Under the pieces are notes generated by a model. The model was not told where the DNA came from, did no database searches, and was given only the letters and a program-made list of their open reading frames with translations. The position numbers were made by a program, and so were the translations under genes. Shown piece after piece: positions 10,446 through 22,000 of a DNA stretch of 64,000 bases. Position 1 is the first letter of the stretch. Each line of letters starts with the position of its first letter. This DNA is from Isoetes taiwanensis (lineage: Eukaryota > Streptophyta > Lycopodiopsida > Isoetales > Isoetaceae). The stretch spans positions 1,426,001 to 1,490,000 of the forward strand of contig JAJEKV010000113.1 of assembly GCA_021234155.1 (NCBI GenBank). The letters run 5' to 3'.

Positions 10446-12196
10446 TTATGTACCCTCATACAATGATATAGCATGGAGGTTGCTCATGGCCTTGTCCATC
10501 TCCCTTCTTGGGATCTTGTGTGTGTTGTCCTTTGCAACGTGAGAACTTGGATATGACCATACCACACACTCCACCAATTCCCTCCTTTGAGGGTCAGCAT
10601 AATTTGCCCTCCACTTCTTCTCCCAGCAGTCAGTGTATTGCTCCTTCAAGTTGCCCTTCTTGTGTCTCCCAATGGGCTCCCAATATTGAATTTGGAATCC
10701 AGGACGCAACTCCTCTCCATCAGGCATAGTGGTGGTTACATCAGAGAGTGCCACCCCTAACCATATTGGACAGTCCTCATCATCAGGCCTTACTAGCACA
10801 AAGTATCCTTCCTTGATGTCCTCAAAGGGATCCCACTCAGGAAGATCAAACCACTTCGGCTTTGAGGCCTTACTTCCCACAAACCACTTGGAACCCTTGT
10901 TGGGACCCAAGTGAGCATTCTTAGACGTGCTTGCACCTTGAGAACCCTCCCATCTTGACTCTGGCAAGAACCCGTCTCTTAGCTCCCTCCCACATGGTCG
11001 TTTGGGTTTCTAAGCATGTCACAACTTTCTCCCAGTACTTGATTAGGGAGTCCATTTGATTTTTCTTAAGAGTGGAGGTGTGCTTTCCATTTCGAACATC
11101 ATCCCAGTGCGTTATGTAATCCTTGATGCCCTTCACCAGTTGGCTAGAGTCTTTGACTGTCTTGAAGGGAGGTAGTGGTTTTGGCTGCCCTTTAGGAATG
11201 AGAACTTCACCAGCAGCACCCCTTTGCCACAACTCGATACCTTGTACAGGCATCCACAACTTGTCACCTGGTCTCCACTTATATTGCATGATTGGTATTC
11301 CATCCCTAACCCAAAACTTGAACTGAAGTGGCTTTGTGTGTGTCCATCAACCTGGTCCTTACCATCTAGCAAGTATCCTTCTACAAATGATTTCCAATCT
11401 GCAACCTCATCCATCAAGAAAGCCATTGGGTTGGGGTCAATGCAGCTCTCAAACACATCCATTAGTTCAGGGAGAGTGGTCACGTTTTCTCTCTTGAGCT
11501 TGGTGGAGAAAGTTCCAAAGAATCCATCTATATCATCATGCGTATGCCCAACCATCATGAATCCCACTTTCACAACTTTGAATACTCCCACTGCTGTCAA
11601 GTATGACATAGCCCCAAACATCCATCTATTCTTGTTTTCTTTCCAACAGTTGTCCAACTGAACACATAGCTCCTCAGGCAGTGATTTCTCAAGTAAGGGG
11701 AAATCATCCCAAGTCCTCCTTGATTCACTAGACACCTTGGATGTGAGCTTTTTTATCTGCCTTTGGTAACAAAGCGGTTGATCATCCATCAAAGCTTCAA
11801 AAATGAGTCCCACTTTAATTAAATACGACTTTACTTGCTTTCTGTTTACCATTTCAAGCTTTTCAAAAAAGAACGAATCTTAAATGCAAGAACCTGTATG
11901 TCGTCCATGTCCTCATTATATTCTTGTGTCAACTTGACATTTTGGGTTGTTATTTGCTCCTCTTGATTCCTGTTGTAGGATTGTTTGTAACCCTTTTGGT
12001 AAGAACTCCTCTCATCCCTGCCATAGAAGCTCCTTTTTTGTCCATATCCACCTCTGTTATGCTTAGGATCCATGGCGGGAATGTTGCTGCCGCCCTCTTC
12101 ATAGATACACGCGGCAAACTCTCTTCTAAGTGCTTCTGCCTCAAGCCTTTCTTCTTCACTACCGGATGTTTCCCATCCGTCAGAGTCAAACCCCAT
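10446..12196 (-). pseudogene. DUF7869-type protein gene, copy 1 (frame-broken)
   Basis: Read from 12,196 down to 10,446. The first frame (116 residues) is acidic, then arginine/tyrosine-rich (repeated G-Y-Q-K type stretches). The second frame (11,852-11,133) holds the core: QLDNCWKENKNRWMFGAMSY, then VKVGFMMVGHTHDDIDGFFG. These match the DNC...NKN and VGHTH.D.D blocks of DUF7869 proteins, which I believe have an RNase H-like transposase fold (from memory). Further frames at 11,289-10,921 and 10,967-10,446 carry the C-terminal region (WRPGDKLWMPV; FQIQYWEPIG). At least three frame steps separate them. An AG acceptor-like sequence precedes the first ATG. The gene follows the RT gene on the same strand. 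Confidence 0.65.
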
Positions 12197-12911
12197 ATTT
12201 GTGTTTGTGAGCTGGAAAAAAATCTTTACCTGGAGCTACCTAAAGATTTTATTCCAAATTCTGCCTCTAGCCTTAACTTCTGGTGGCCGTACCATACTGC
12301 CCATACATGGCATAAAATCCATTTGAATTTTGGAACCTAAATACAACTTTATTTGTAACTTCCAAATTTACCAGTAGTCCATGGTTTAAGATTCACTGAC
12401 TAGGCTCTCCTACACTTTGATATATGAAATACCTTTGATGTTTAAGTTCCCTTAAGCTAGATTTAGCTACCACCTCCTATTTGCTTGAGTTACTTGAGGA
12501 TAAGAGGAAAAACTCTGACCATGTCTATACTGGCTTATAAGGTAATTTCCCTTAATGGGGTCACTCTATCAGATATTATGCCACCTCCTAAGCTTGTAGG
12601 TTGCAGCATGATATCACTATCTTATAATTATTTTTTATAACAATTCTGCACCATTGGTCCAGCCCTGTTTCTAGAGGAATCTCCTACAAATTAGAGGAGT
12701 AAAATTTACAGCACTTATGTTTAGTACATAAACATTCTCTAATATTTAAATAAAAAAACCCTACCTCCTACCGTGGGAGTTGGTTTAACACACCTATTCA
12801 CTTATGTGTCCGTGATTATGGGGATTGCTTACCCCCACTACCACAGTAGGGGTTAAAGCCAATCCCATTATTTGAAACATAAAAAAGCAATTAGATAAGA
12901 CTTTACCTGTA
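12197..12911. other. intergenic region between the RT gene and the DUF7869 gene
   Basis: No coding sequence seen. It carries a strong hairpin at 12,820-12,866 and a splice-donor-like ACAG/GTAAAG on the minus strand just after the RT stop (about 12,903). The region is also conserved in the inverted copy (about 20,440-21,090). Confidence 0.5.
12820..12866. other. strong imperfect hairpin
   Basis: The left arm GGGATTGCTTACCCCCACTAC and the right arm GTAGGGGTTAAAGCCAATCC pair around a CACA loop, with only small bulges. The same hairpin is kept in all three S copies (about 20,447-20,492 inverted; about 47,069-47,115). No function can be read from it. Confidence 0.65.
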
Positions 12912-15194
12912 TCAGTTTGACTTTAAAAGTTGCTCCAGTACTTCCTTGTCATATGGCAAACCTGGGAACACGTTTTTTTGCACATATTTCTGTACCCTAT
13001 ATTGGATACCATTACTGTCAAAGCCATTGTCAGTAAATTGTTGAACAATTGCCCTGATGTCTTTGGCTGCATCATTCGGACTGGAGTTTATGTACATATA
13101 TGGCAAGATCTGAGAAACTATAACGTTTCTGGCCTGAAAGTATGGCCTACAACTAATCGCATGTACATATTTGAAGACCTTGAAAGGAAGACATTCTCTC
13201 TTATCGAACTTAATAGTTCTGAAGATTCCATTTGCCCTGCTCATAATTTCAAGACTGATATTCAGGAAATTACCTTTAACTCCAAAAGCAGCAGTAGGGT
13301 CTTTTTCAAGGGCTATTATTGTTTCTTCCTTTATTCCCAGAAATTCCATGTCATATATACAGGAGTCTCCACTATATTCCGGGAATGTAGGGCCTAAGAA
13401 GTTTTTTATGTCCCTAAAATTTAAGGCCAACAGGTCATCCATATACCTAAAAGTGGATTTGAACTTTTCGGCATCATTATACCTCCCTTGAGACGCTAGA
13501 TCTTTTATAAACTTGGCCTCGAACCATGCAAGATAAAAATTGCACCAGCATGGGCTGCATGCAAAGCCCATAGGGATACCGCAAGTCTGCACCCATGTTT
13601 TTGTTCCTTTCATAATGAAGCAGTTGGTAATTAGCCATATGTTAGCTTGGATACACACTTCCTTGTTCATTAGAGACCAACATTTGCCCTTAGGGTCAAT
13701 TTTAGACCATTTTGTCGTCTTCTCCCACTTTCTTAATCCATAACACATTGTTATAATGCTTCTTCCTCATGTATTTCCAAGTGGCCTCTATAACTTTGGT
13801 AATGACCTGGCAGATTCCTGATTCCCCGACCAGAGGAATACTTTCGTAGCATTTAGTGATATCAGCAACAAAGATGTCTGTGATTTTTGCAGGTAGATTA
13901 AGCACAACATCATAAACAGACTGTATCATCCAGTTAGGGTTAATCTTGCCTGGGAATAAATTACAGAACTTTTCACAAATGTCCCTAGCACATATTTCTA
14001 TGATCATGTTAAGAACTGCTGTTATGGCATTAGCAAACGATGTATACAATGTTACATGAGCATTTGTAATCCAGTGATATTCATGTTTGTGAGCTTTGTA
14101 GATGCCTAATAAATAAGGTAATCTCTCACTGTTACAATCAGTGTAGGGTAGAATATTATTCATTTCGTTCTTGACCTTCCAAATAATGGCTATTTGATCT
14201 GCCTCGATTTCTCTAAAATCTTTGCTTTTCAGTCTGTTACTGGTCATTTCTCTCATATGTTTTGGACATATGAAGGCCGGATTATTGGAGGCCTTATCAA
14301 TACCTGCCACGTACAAGTATTTGTTCAGCCATTCGATGCTGCTGACCACCCTAGCATCATTGAGGGGGAATTTTCTGGTCCTGTCACTTTTGAAGGCTTC
14401 TTTAATATCATAAATGGCATTTTGGATAACTAATCCCTTAACCTTTTCTTTATCCCCATCATCGTCAGGTATATGATTCAATCCATGTTGGAACATTTTC
14501 CGTAATACTTTGTTTTTCACAATTTCCAGATCCGTTGTACGTATATGTCCAATGGACTTGTATATGAACTTTTGCATATGGGGAATGGAGCAGGGGCATA
14601 TGTCATTGTCATCCTGTGCAAAAACATGGAAAGGTTTATAACACAGATCTCTTAAGTTCTCTGTATACCTCCATGCAAACATAATATCTACCATTAGGTT
14701 TTCTCTAATCTCACCTAGTATTTCTGTCATGGCCCATTGATATATTCTAGGGATACAAATTTTGTCCAAGATCTTGGATATGAACGTACAGTGCACTATT
14801 TTCTTTTTCTGCTTGACCAAACTGTCTCCCAGATGAATTCTCCCCAAGACATCCTTCTCTAATTTTTTTGTATTCTGTAAAAGAAGGGGGATTACAATAC
14901 TACCATTAGTTAGTGTAAAACTCTAAAATAATGAGCTATATTTTGGTTGGATCGAACAGTCTTTATGTATATTCCACTGAATACCATCATCCAGACATCT
15001 GGAAGTTTTGGCTGACTACTCTAAGGGAAACTCATAAATAAATAATGAGACCCTGCTGTATTTCTTCATCAAGTATTTAGTTTAGTCAACTATATATATT
15101 TAATACATATCTAACTTACATGTTTATGACATTTAACCCATAAATGCATATCATACGTCTGAAGGAAATTAATGAAAAATACCTTATTTGTCAT
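12912..15194 (-). pseudogene. reverse transcriptase gene with one intron, copy 1 (non-gypsy, non-L1 type)
   Basis: Read from 15,194 down. The ATG exon encodes four residues; a GT-AG intron (15,182 down to 14,875) follows, with CAG at the acceptor. The large exon carries motif A VADITKCYESIPL (about 13,885-13,831), motif B GIPMGFACSP (about 13,585-13,551) and motif C FRYMDDLLAL (about 13,450-13,421), in the correct order for an RT palm. A thumb-like C-terminus follows and no endonuclease is recognisable. The pattern is closer to the Penelope/TERT-like side or to unclassified protist-type RTs than to gypsy or L1 (inference). A frame step lies at about 13,708-13,725. The inverted copy is in frame there, so the break may be a deletion of 11 bp. 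Confidence 0.75.
14875..15182 (-). other. intron in the RT gene
   Basis: Donor AAG/GTATTT at 15,182 and acceptor TTTTACAG at 14,875. Splicing joins MTNK to NTKKLEKDV in frame and extends the RT frame upstream to an ATG. An intron in an RT gene argues that this is expressed like a host gene, or copied as DNA, not as a fresh retrocopy. Confidence 0.6.
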
Positions 15195-15455
15195 ACTTTA
15201 GTTGTTGTATTGTATTTCCCATGATCATTTGTCCACTGGTATTGTCTCCCTTTGTAACAGAGTGGCCAAGGTACCCGGGTGTTTGCAACCCCTCTATACT
15301 GATGCAACTCTCCATTGAAGAATACCTCAATTCTAAAGAAAATCCACAACCTTGGATCAAGGTTACTCCAATTCTCCAATGGTTCTCTAGGAAAACCCTT
15401 CTCTACAACTAGCCAATATATTATATATTGATAATATATTATCACTAGAAAAAGT

Positions 15456-15472
15456 GCCCAGCGTTGCTGGGC
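15456..15472 (-). other. Helitron terminal hairpin
   Basis: A perfect 7-bp stem GCCCAGC/GCTGGGC with loop GTT (plus strand), seven bases from CTAG at 15,445-15,448. The identical structure is at 49,702-49,718. Confidence 0.85.
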
Positions 15473-15614
15473 TTTTCGTCAGGCATGAGTTTAGAAAACT
15501 AATACAGATGGTGGATTGAAGTTGAGACGTTTAGTTCTTGGTTTGCATTGAATGAGTGAACGTTAATGATGGAACCGTAAGAGAATTTGTGCATGTGTTG
15601 CCAATATTAGTGCC

Positions 15615-15812
15615 ATATGACGTGGCAAATATGTTGCATTGCATTGTGTAAACCACCATCATGTCAAAATTCTTAGTTATTACTTCTTGTTCTTATGTTT
15701 GTTCAAAATGCATGTAAACATACCATACTACATTGCAAATATACTGCATTGCATTGTGTAAGCCACCATGATGTCAAATTTCTAGGTTATTACTTGCAGT
15801 TCTTATGCTCAA
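15615..15812. repeat. two diverged direct repeats inside the Helitron
   Basis: About 76 bp beginning GCAAATAT(G/A)(T/C)TGCATTGCATT and ending TTCTTATG occurs at about 15,622-15,697 and about 15,738-15,808. The second S copy holds the same pair, partly corrupted (about 49,870-50,050). Confidence 0.65.
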
Positions 15813-16317
15813 CCTTAGAGATGCTTTGATAGATTGTGCAGAGTTAGAGGTTTCCTTGACTAATATATTACTTATTTTTTATACATGTTTATAAGGGAAT
15901 TAAGAATACAAGGTCCATTTAAGGTTCATAATCAGAGCAAGGTGACTTTATCAGGGCTTTTTGCTGCTAGGTTCATGACTTGTACAATTTCAAGGCTTGT
16001 AAAACTTTGTCGTTGTATAATCTAGAGTTCTTCATTTCTTGTCATTTTTATGGCATGCTCTTGATTTCAAGCATGATTTCAATTATGAGCTGAAAGCTTA
16101 CTGGGCCTTCTCAAAGGCATGAAAATCTGCAATGAACAGATGGTTTATCAATCGGCAAGGAGCTAGCACCCAAAAGTAGCATGGATCCACAGAAAGAGTT
16201 TATACCAGAAAGTACAGGAATCATAACAACGAATTTTTTTCCTTTGAATTTATAATAAATATGTTCAGCATAACAGATGCAGCAATACTGTGACTCAAAA
16301 TCTTTTAAGGGATTCCT

Positions 16318-16815
16318 TCATACAGACTCAATAAGTGCTCAAGGTCACCAATTGAACTTGGAACTGGTCCAGTAAGATTGTTGTTAAATAAATCACTGAA
16401 ATGCAAGACTGATGTATTAGAGAACTGTAAATCTAAATTTAATAAATTATAAACAAATTCCATAAGCCATACAGCTGGCCCAGATGTGTGATGTGTCCAA
16501 GTTTTGCAGGAATGGTTTTTGAAATGATTAGCTGACAGGTTACTAAAAAGCAATACAACTTCAGGCTAACTCTCTTACAGTGATCATGCCAACACAATGC
16601 AACATCTTCTAACGCTCAACTCTGTCTTTGATTCAATGTTCCAATCTATAAATATTATACTCTAAAAAAATTCTCTAACGCCAATATTGACAACATTTCT
16701 TAAGAAATGGAACTCTTCGGAATGCTTTTTCCAGGTACTCACAAATAAGATAGGAGACCAAGCTTCTGTAATTTATGAGAAATGCTACCGTTAAGATTAT
16801 TTCCATGCACATTTT
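16318..16815 (-). pseudogene. ERECTA-family LRR exons captured in the Helitron, copy 1
   Basis: Three successive LRR exons are readable on the minus strand. The first, 16,815-16,743, reads VHGNNLNGSISHKLQKLG and has a GTGAGT donor. The second, 16,542-about 16,480, reads NLSANHFK and then, one base out of frame, IPAKLGHITHL. The third, 16,395-16,318, reads DLFNNNLTGPVPSSIGDLEH, preceded by TTGCATTTCAG. Order and sequence match consecutive repeats of ERECTA-type receptor kinases, which have about one 72-bp exon per LRR. The kinase, membrane span and N-terminus are absent. The frame slip in the second exon and weak acceptors make this a non-functional fragment. Confidence 0.8.
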
Positions 16816-16872
16816 TGCAATATAAAGTTATCTACATTAAGACAACAAAAAGCCTAACAATATCTGCAAATA

Positions 16873-17970
16873 GTTCAGTTACGTATTTATGACTAGAATC
16901 TTCTACATAGTTCCTAAAATGTTCTAGAGAAAGTTCGAATATTCTATAAATTTCAAAAGGTTTGAGAATACTGAGAAGTCTAGTGAGTCTAAGGAAGCCT
17001 TCTTAAAATTCCAGGGTGTTGTGAAAGTTCGAAATTTCCAATTGTTCTAGAGTTTGGCTCCCTAGAATATGAGGAATTTAGAATGTGAGGGAATCTAAGA
17101 AAGTACTTCTAGGAAGTTCTAGGATTGTTTAAGAAGTTTGAGATGTTTACGAAAGTCTTATAGGTATTGCAAGTTCTAGAATTTAAAAGAATCTAGGAGA
17201 ATCTAAAAGGAATCTTAGAAAATCTCCTAAAATGTAAAGGAATATAAGAAAACATTCATAAGTCTAAGGGGATCTCTTAAAAATCTAGGAGAATCAAGGG
17301 CATCTTCATAAAATCTAAGGAATCTAAGGAATCTTGATAAAGTCTTAGACTATCTAGGGGAATCTTCATAGAATCTATTTGAATCTCATATAATGTAAGG
17401 GAACCACGGGCAATCTCATAAAATCTAAGGAGTCCAAGGGAATCTAAAGGAATCTAAACAAAACCGAGGGAATCTTAGTTCTAGGAAGTTCTAAAATATT
17501 CTAGACTATTCTTGATTTTTTCTAGAATATTTTGTAGATAGTCGTGGGTAAGCACCTAAAAAATAAAAGGTTTTTTTTTTTTCTTTTTTAATTTGTGAAA
17601 AGTCAAAATGGAATGTTCTATAATAATGGTCTAGATAGTTTTAGGAAATTCTCTAATATTCTAGATGTGCATGAGAGCAAAAAATAAAATGTTTTGGAAT
17701 GTTGTAGTAAGTGCAAAGAGCCAAAATAGAATGTTTTAAATGTTTTACATGCTTGTGGGTAAGCACCTCAATCTATAAATAGAAAGCAAGGTGATGTAGG
17801 ATGTTCTAGAAAGTTCTATAGTATTCTAGCTAGTCTTAGAATATCCTACTAGAAAGTTTTTGAAAGCACATAAACCGTCCAAATAGAATGTCTTTGAATA
17901 TTATAGAGGATTCTAAAATGTTCTAGAGATCCTAAGCATCTCAAACTCAAAGTAGAAACTTTTCAAAAGT
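16873..17970. repeat. degenerate short-motif repeat region
   Basis: About 1.1 kb dominated by variants of GTTCTAGAA/TTCTAGAATATTCT and GGAATCTAAGG/AATCTTAG, with no exact period. It looks like a decayed minisatellite. It starts right where the two S copies part. No gene is visible. Confidence 0.6.
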
Positions 17971-19064
17971 ATTTTCCGAATATTAGAACTGCGAGTGCTT
18001 AAGCACCACGTAAATAAAGTAACAACATGAGTAAAGCACCTCGGGATCAAAATAAAAAGTTTAAGCTCTAATTTTTAGTGTCTGAAGCATGCACCGTCAG
18101 GAACATGCTAAAACTTAAACATGCAATCAGAGGGCGTATTAATTTTTTCTTGTATACATATACATATTATATGATACAAGAAATTTATCAGCAACTTTGG
18201 CTCAAATTATGTGTTCGGAATAGTGTGGAAGATGCCCAATATGAGATTGGAATGGTGTAGAAGGCAGCACAATATAAGAGATGCCCATTTGGGGATTTGT
18301 ATGGAATTTGTATGAATTAATATTTGACAATATCATTCTCTCAAAACCATAACTTCAATTGAAAATAGAGCCTCGGGTAGTTTCCTCCCTAGCAGTGAAG
18401 TTAAAGGATTTTTTAGATGTCATTGTTAGCAAGTTAGCCATGTTTATTGCAGTTATTTCTCTTTCTTGATACACTTCTAGTAGGGGATATGTGTAAAGTT
18501 TGGCTTAGTGTGACTTCAAAGACTTGCATATTAGAACAATTGCATATCCATTTGATGCTTGAAGACATAGGACATGTTCTCTTCACATAGCAATCTATCT
18601 AAGTATAAAAATCACATCTTGGTGTTAAAATGCTTGTAACTTTCAAATTATCGTCCCAGGCCATGCAACTTGTTGGGGGTGCTAATATAGATTTTATCAA
18701 TGGCTGCAAACTTGTTTTTAACAAACCATTTTGAGCATCCATTTTAAGCATTATTATGTGGAGTTGAATTGAAAGTTCAACTAGCATTGTTGTAAACAAA
18801 TAAACAAATAATTATAGTCTACAAATTATGATTGTAAACAGATGTAAAAATCCCAATTGGAGCAAAGTATGTCTCGACACCACGGAGATGGGACGTTAAA
18901 AAGTAATGAGAAAAGAGTGCGGCCTACCAATGGCTTTTAGAAGATGCCTTTCTTATGTCCATTTTGAATATTCATCCTCTGTTGTACAATGCATTAAAGA
19001 AGCCATATGTTTTAGCACTTGATAAGATTTTTGTATAGTCCAAAAAATTGCATCAACTAACCTG
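17971..19064. other. no recognisable gene; one possible retroposon tail
   Basis: AT-rich sequence without family resemblance in any frame. At about 18,879-18,905 the string CACGGAGATGGGACGTTAAAAAG resembles the GTGGACGTTAAAA ends of the retroposon family at 9,021 and 9,426; it is too short to be sure. Confidence 0.45.
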
Positions 19065-22000
19065 ATTCTTAACATGATCATAGAAATATGTGCTAGGGAC
19101 ATTTGTGAAAAGTTACGTAATTTATTCCCGGCAAGATTAACCCCTAAGCTGGATGATCTGATTTTTTATGATGTTGTGTTAATCTACGCAAAAATCACGG
19201 ACATCTTTGTTGCGATATCACTAAGTGCTCACATATTCCCACAGTGGGGAATCAAGAATCTGCCCAGTCATTTACCAAAGTTATAGAGGCCACTTGGAAA
19301 TACATGAGGAAGAAGCATTATAACAATAAGTTATGGATTAAGAAAGTGGGAGAAAGACGATTTTGCATGACCAAATGGTCTAAAATTGACCCTAAGGGCA
19401 AATGTTGGTCTCTAATGAACAAAGGAAGTGTGTATCGAAGCTAACATATGGCTAATCTAAGCTGCTTCATTATGAAAGGAACAAAACATGGGTGGAACTT
19501 GCGGTATCCCTATGGGCTTTGCATGTAGCCCATCTTTGGAGTTGCAATTTTTATCTTGCATGGTTCGAGGCCAAGTTTATAAAAGATCTAAGCGTCTCAA
19601 GGGAGGTATAATGATGCGAAAAAGTTCCAATCACTTTTGGGTATATGGATGACTGTTGGCCTTAAATTGCTTTGGACATAAAACTTCTTAGGCCCTACAT
19701 TCAAGGATATAGTGGAGCTCATGTATATATGACATGGAATTTTTACGGGATAAAGAAAGAAACAATAATAGCCCTTGAAAAGGACCCTCTTTCTTTGCTT
19801 TTGGGTTAAAAGGTAATTTCTGAATATCGGTCTTGAAATTATGAAAGCCGGGGCAAATGGAATCTTCAAAACTAATAAGTTCGATAAGAGAGAATGTCTT
19901 CCTTTCAAGGTCTTCAAATATGTACATGCACACGCTAGTTGTAGGCCATACTTTCGACGCGGAATCGTTATAGTTTCTCCGGATCTTGCCATATCTTGTA
20001 CATAAACTCGATCCGAATTGATCACAAACCAAAGACATCGAGAACAATTCTTCCAGTTTTACTTACAATGGCTTTGTGATGTGGTATCAATATATAAAAG
20101 TGCTATGTGGGTAAAAGCATGAAAGGGGTGTCTATAAATGTATCCCTTTTGGTACATCTATATTACACAAATCATACCCAAAAAGTACATGCCAAAACAT
20201 ATCAAAATTTAGCTTAAATGTATAAGCAAAGTACATAAAAATGAAAAGTGTATTTTGCCAAATAAAAAATAACCAAAATATCCACTGACAACATCAATTC
20301 GGAAATGTCAATGTCCCTTTCATGCTTTTCATACTTTTAAAAAAAAGTGTTCCCGAGGTCTGCCCATACTTGACAAAAGAAATCTTTGGAGCAACTTTTA
20401 AAGTCAAAAGTTTGATCTAATTGCTTTTTATGTTTCAAATAATGGGATTGGCTTTAACCCCTCTTTGTGGTAGTGGGGTAAGCAATCCCCATAATCCTGG
20501 ACACATAATTGAATAGTTGTGTTAAACCAACTCCCACGGTAGGAGGTAGGGTTTTTTTATTTAAATATTAGAGAATGTTTATGTACCTAAACATAAGTCT
20601 TGTAAAATTTTACTCACCCTCAATTTGTAGGAAGCAGGGGGCTGGACCAATGGTGCAAGAATTGTTATAAAAAAAAAAAAATAATTATAAGATAGTGATA
20701 TCATCTTTGCAACCTAGAAGCTTAGGAGGTGGCATACTTGTCTGATAGTGACCCCATTAAGGGAAATTACCTTATAAGCCAAAGATAGACATGGTCGGGG
20801 TTTTTCCTTTTATCCTCAAGTAACTCAAGCAAATAGAAGGTGGTAGCTAAATCTAGCTTAAAGAACTTAAACATCAAAGGTATTTCATATATCAAAGTGT
20901 AGGAGAGCCCTAGTCGGTGAATCTTAAACCATGGACTACTTTTAGTAAATTTGGAAGTTACAAATAAAGTTGTATTTAGGTTCGAAATTCAAATGGATTT
21001 TTTATGCCATGTATGGGCAAGGTGGTACACGACCACGGGCCGGTTAAGGCTAGAATTTGGAATAAAATCTTTAGGTAGCTCAGGTAAAGATTTTTTCCAG
21101 CTCACAAACCCAAATATGGGTTTGACTCTCGTGGATGGGAAACATCCGTGAGTGAAGAAAGAAGAAAGGCTTGAGGCGGGCTTACTTAGAAGAGAGTTTG
21201 CAGCGTGTATACATTCCGCCATGGATCCTAAGCATAACAGAGGTGGATATGGACAAAAAAGGAGCTTCTATGGCAGGGATGAGAGGAGTTCTTACCAAAA
21301 GGGTTACAAACACTCCTACAACATGAATCAAGAGGAGAAATAACAGTCCAAAATGTCAAGTTGACACAAGAATATAATGAGGACATGGACGACATACAGG
21401 TTCTTGCATTTAAGATTCGTTCTTTTTTGAAAAGCTTGAAATGGTAAACAGAAAGCAAGTAGTACAAGTGGATATAACAGAGTAATGATTTATGTTTTAA
21501 CTAAATTATGAATGCACTGTTGTAATACTAGTAATGCTCTTTATAGTACTGGAGAAGTAAAGAAATACAATAACACAAACATAAAAACTGGTCTAAATAG
21601 GCTAAGAGCAGGAAATATGTATGACATCTCTGATTTTTCTACAGAAGGCTATTGTTAATCCTTAGATGACGCTTTGGAGAACATATAATAGATCCATAGC
21701 CAGTTAATATTAGTTAATATTACCTGACGTAAAACCATAGGATTCTTAATGGATCATAGTAGGCTAAAGGGACAAAAGGAACAATGGGTGACCAAATAAG
21801 AGCTAAAAATCCCAATGTACCTTTTGGCCCTTGTAGTATTACCAAGTTTATTGCTAATATCTACATGTTTGGTCTGCAGGTAATGGATTTTACTCCTATT
21901 GTCTTTTTTTCTTTGGTTGAACGGTCTGCAAGGTTCTCGAGGAGTACCGCTCTATTTTGGCTGATTATATATCAAATAGAGGTTCAAGCTATGCATAGGT

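Larger units (their letters stand above)
15445..16872 (-). mobile_element. Helitron, 3' part, copy 1
   Basis: On the minus strand the sequence ends GCCCAGC-AAC-GCTGGGC, then ACTTTTT, then CTAG followed by T. That is the canonical Helitron 3' end: a short GC hairpin, a 7-base spacer, and CTRR next to a host T. The element body therefore extends to the right of 15,445 and carries ERECTA-like exons. Copy 1 stops matching copy 2 at 16,872, inside the element. No Rep/helicase coding sequence is seen, so it is non-autonomous. The 5' TC end was not found. Confidence 0.75.

Noticed and set aside
10760-10785. Hammerhead-like CTGATGA core on the minus strand, sought because Penelope-type elements can carry such ribozymes
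   Set aside because: It lies within well-matched coding sequence of the DUF7869 gene, and no GAAA strand with flanking stems is in place.
16305-16553. The 82-codon minus-strand frame read as one protein
   Set aside because: It runs through two LRR exons and the intron between them; splice signals and LRR spacing show it is not a single coding unit.
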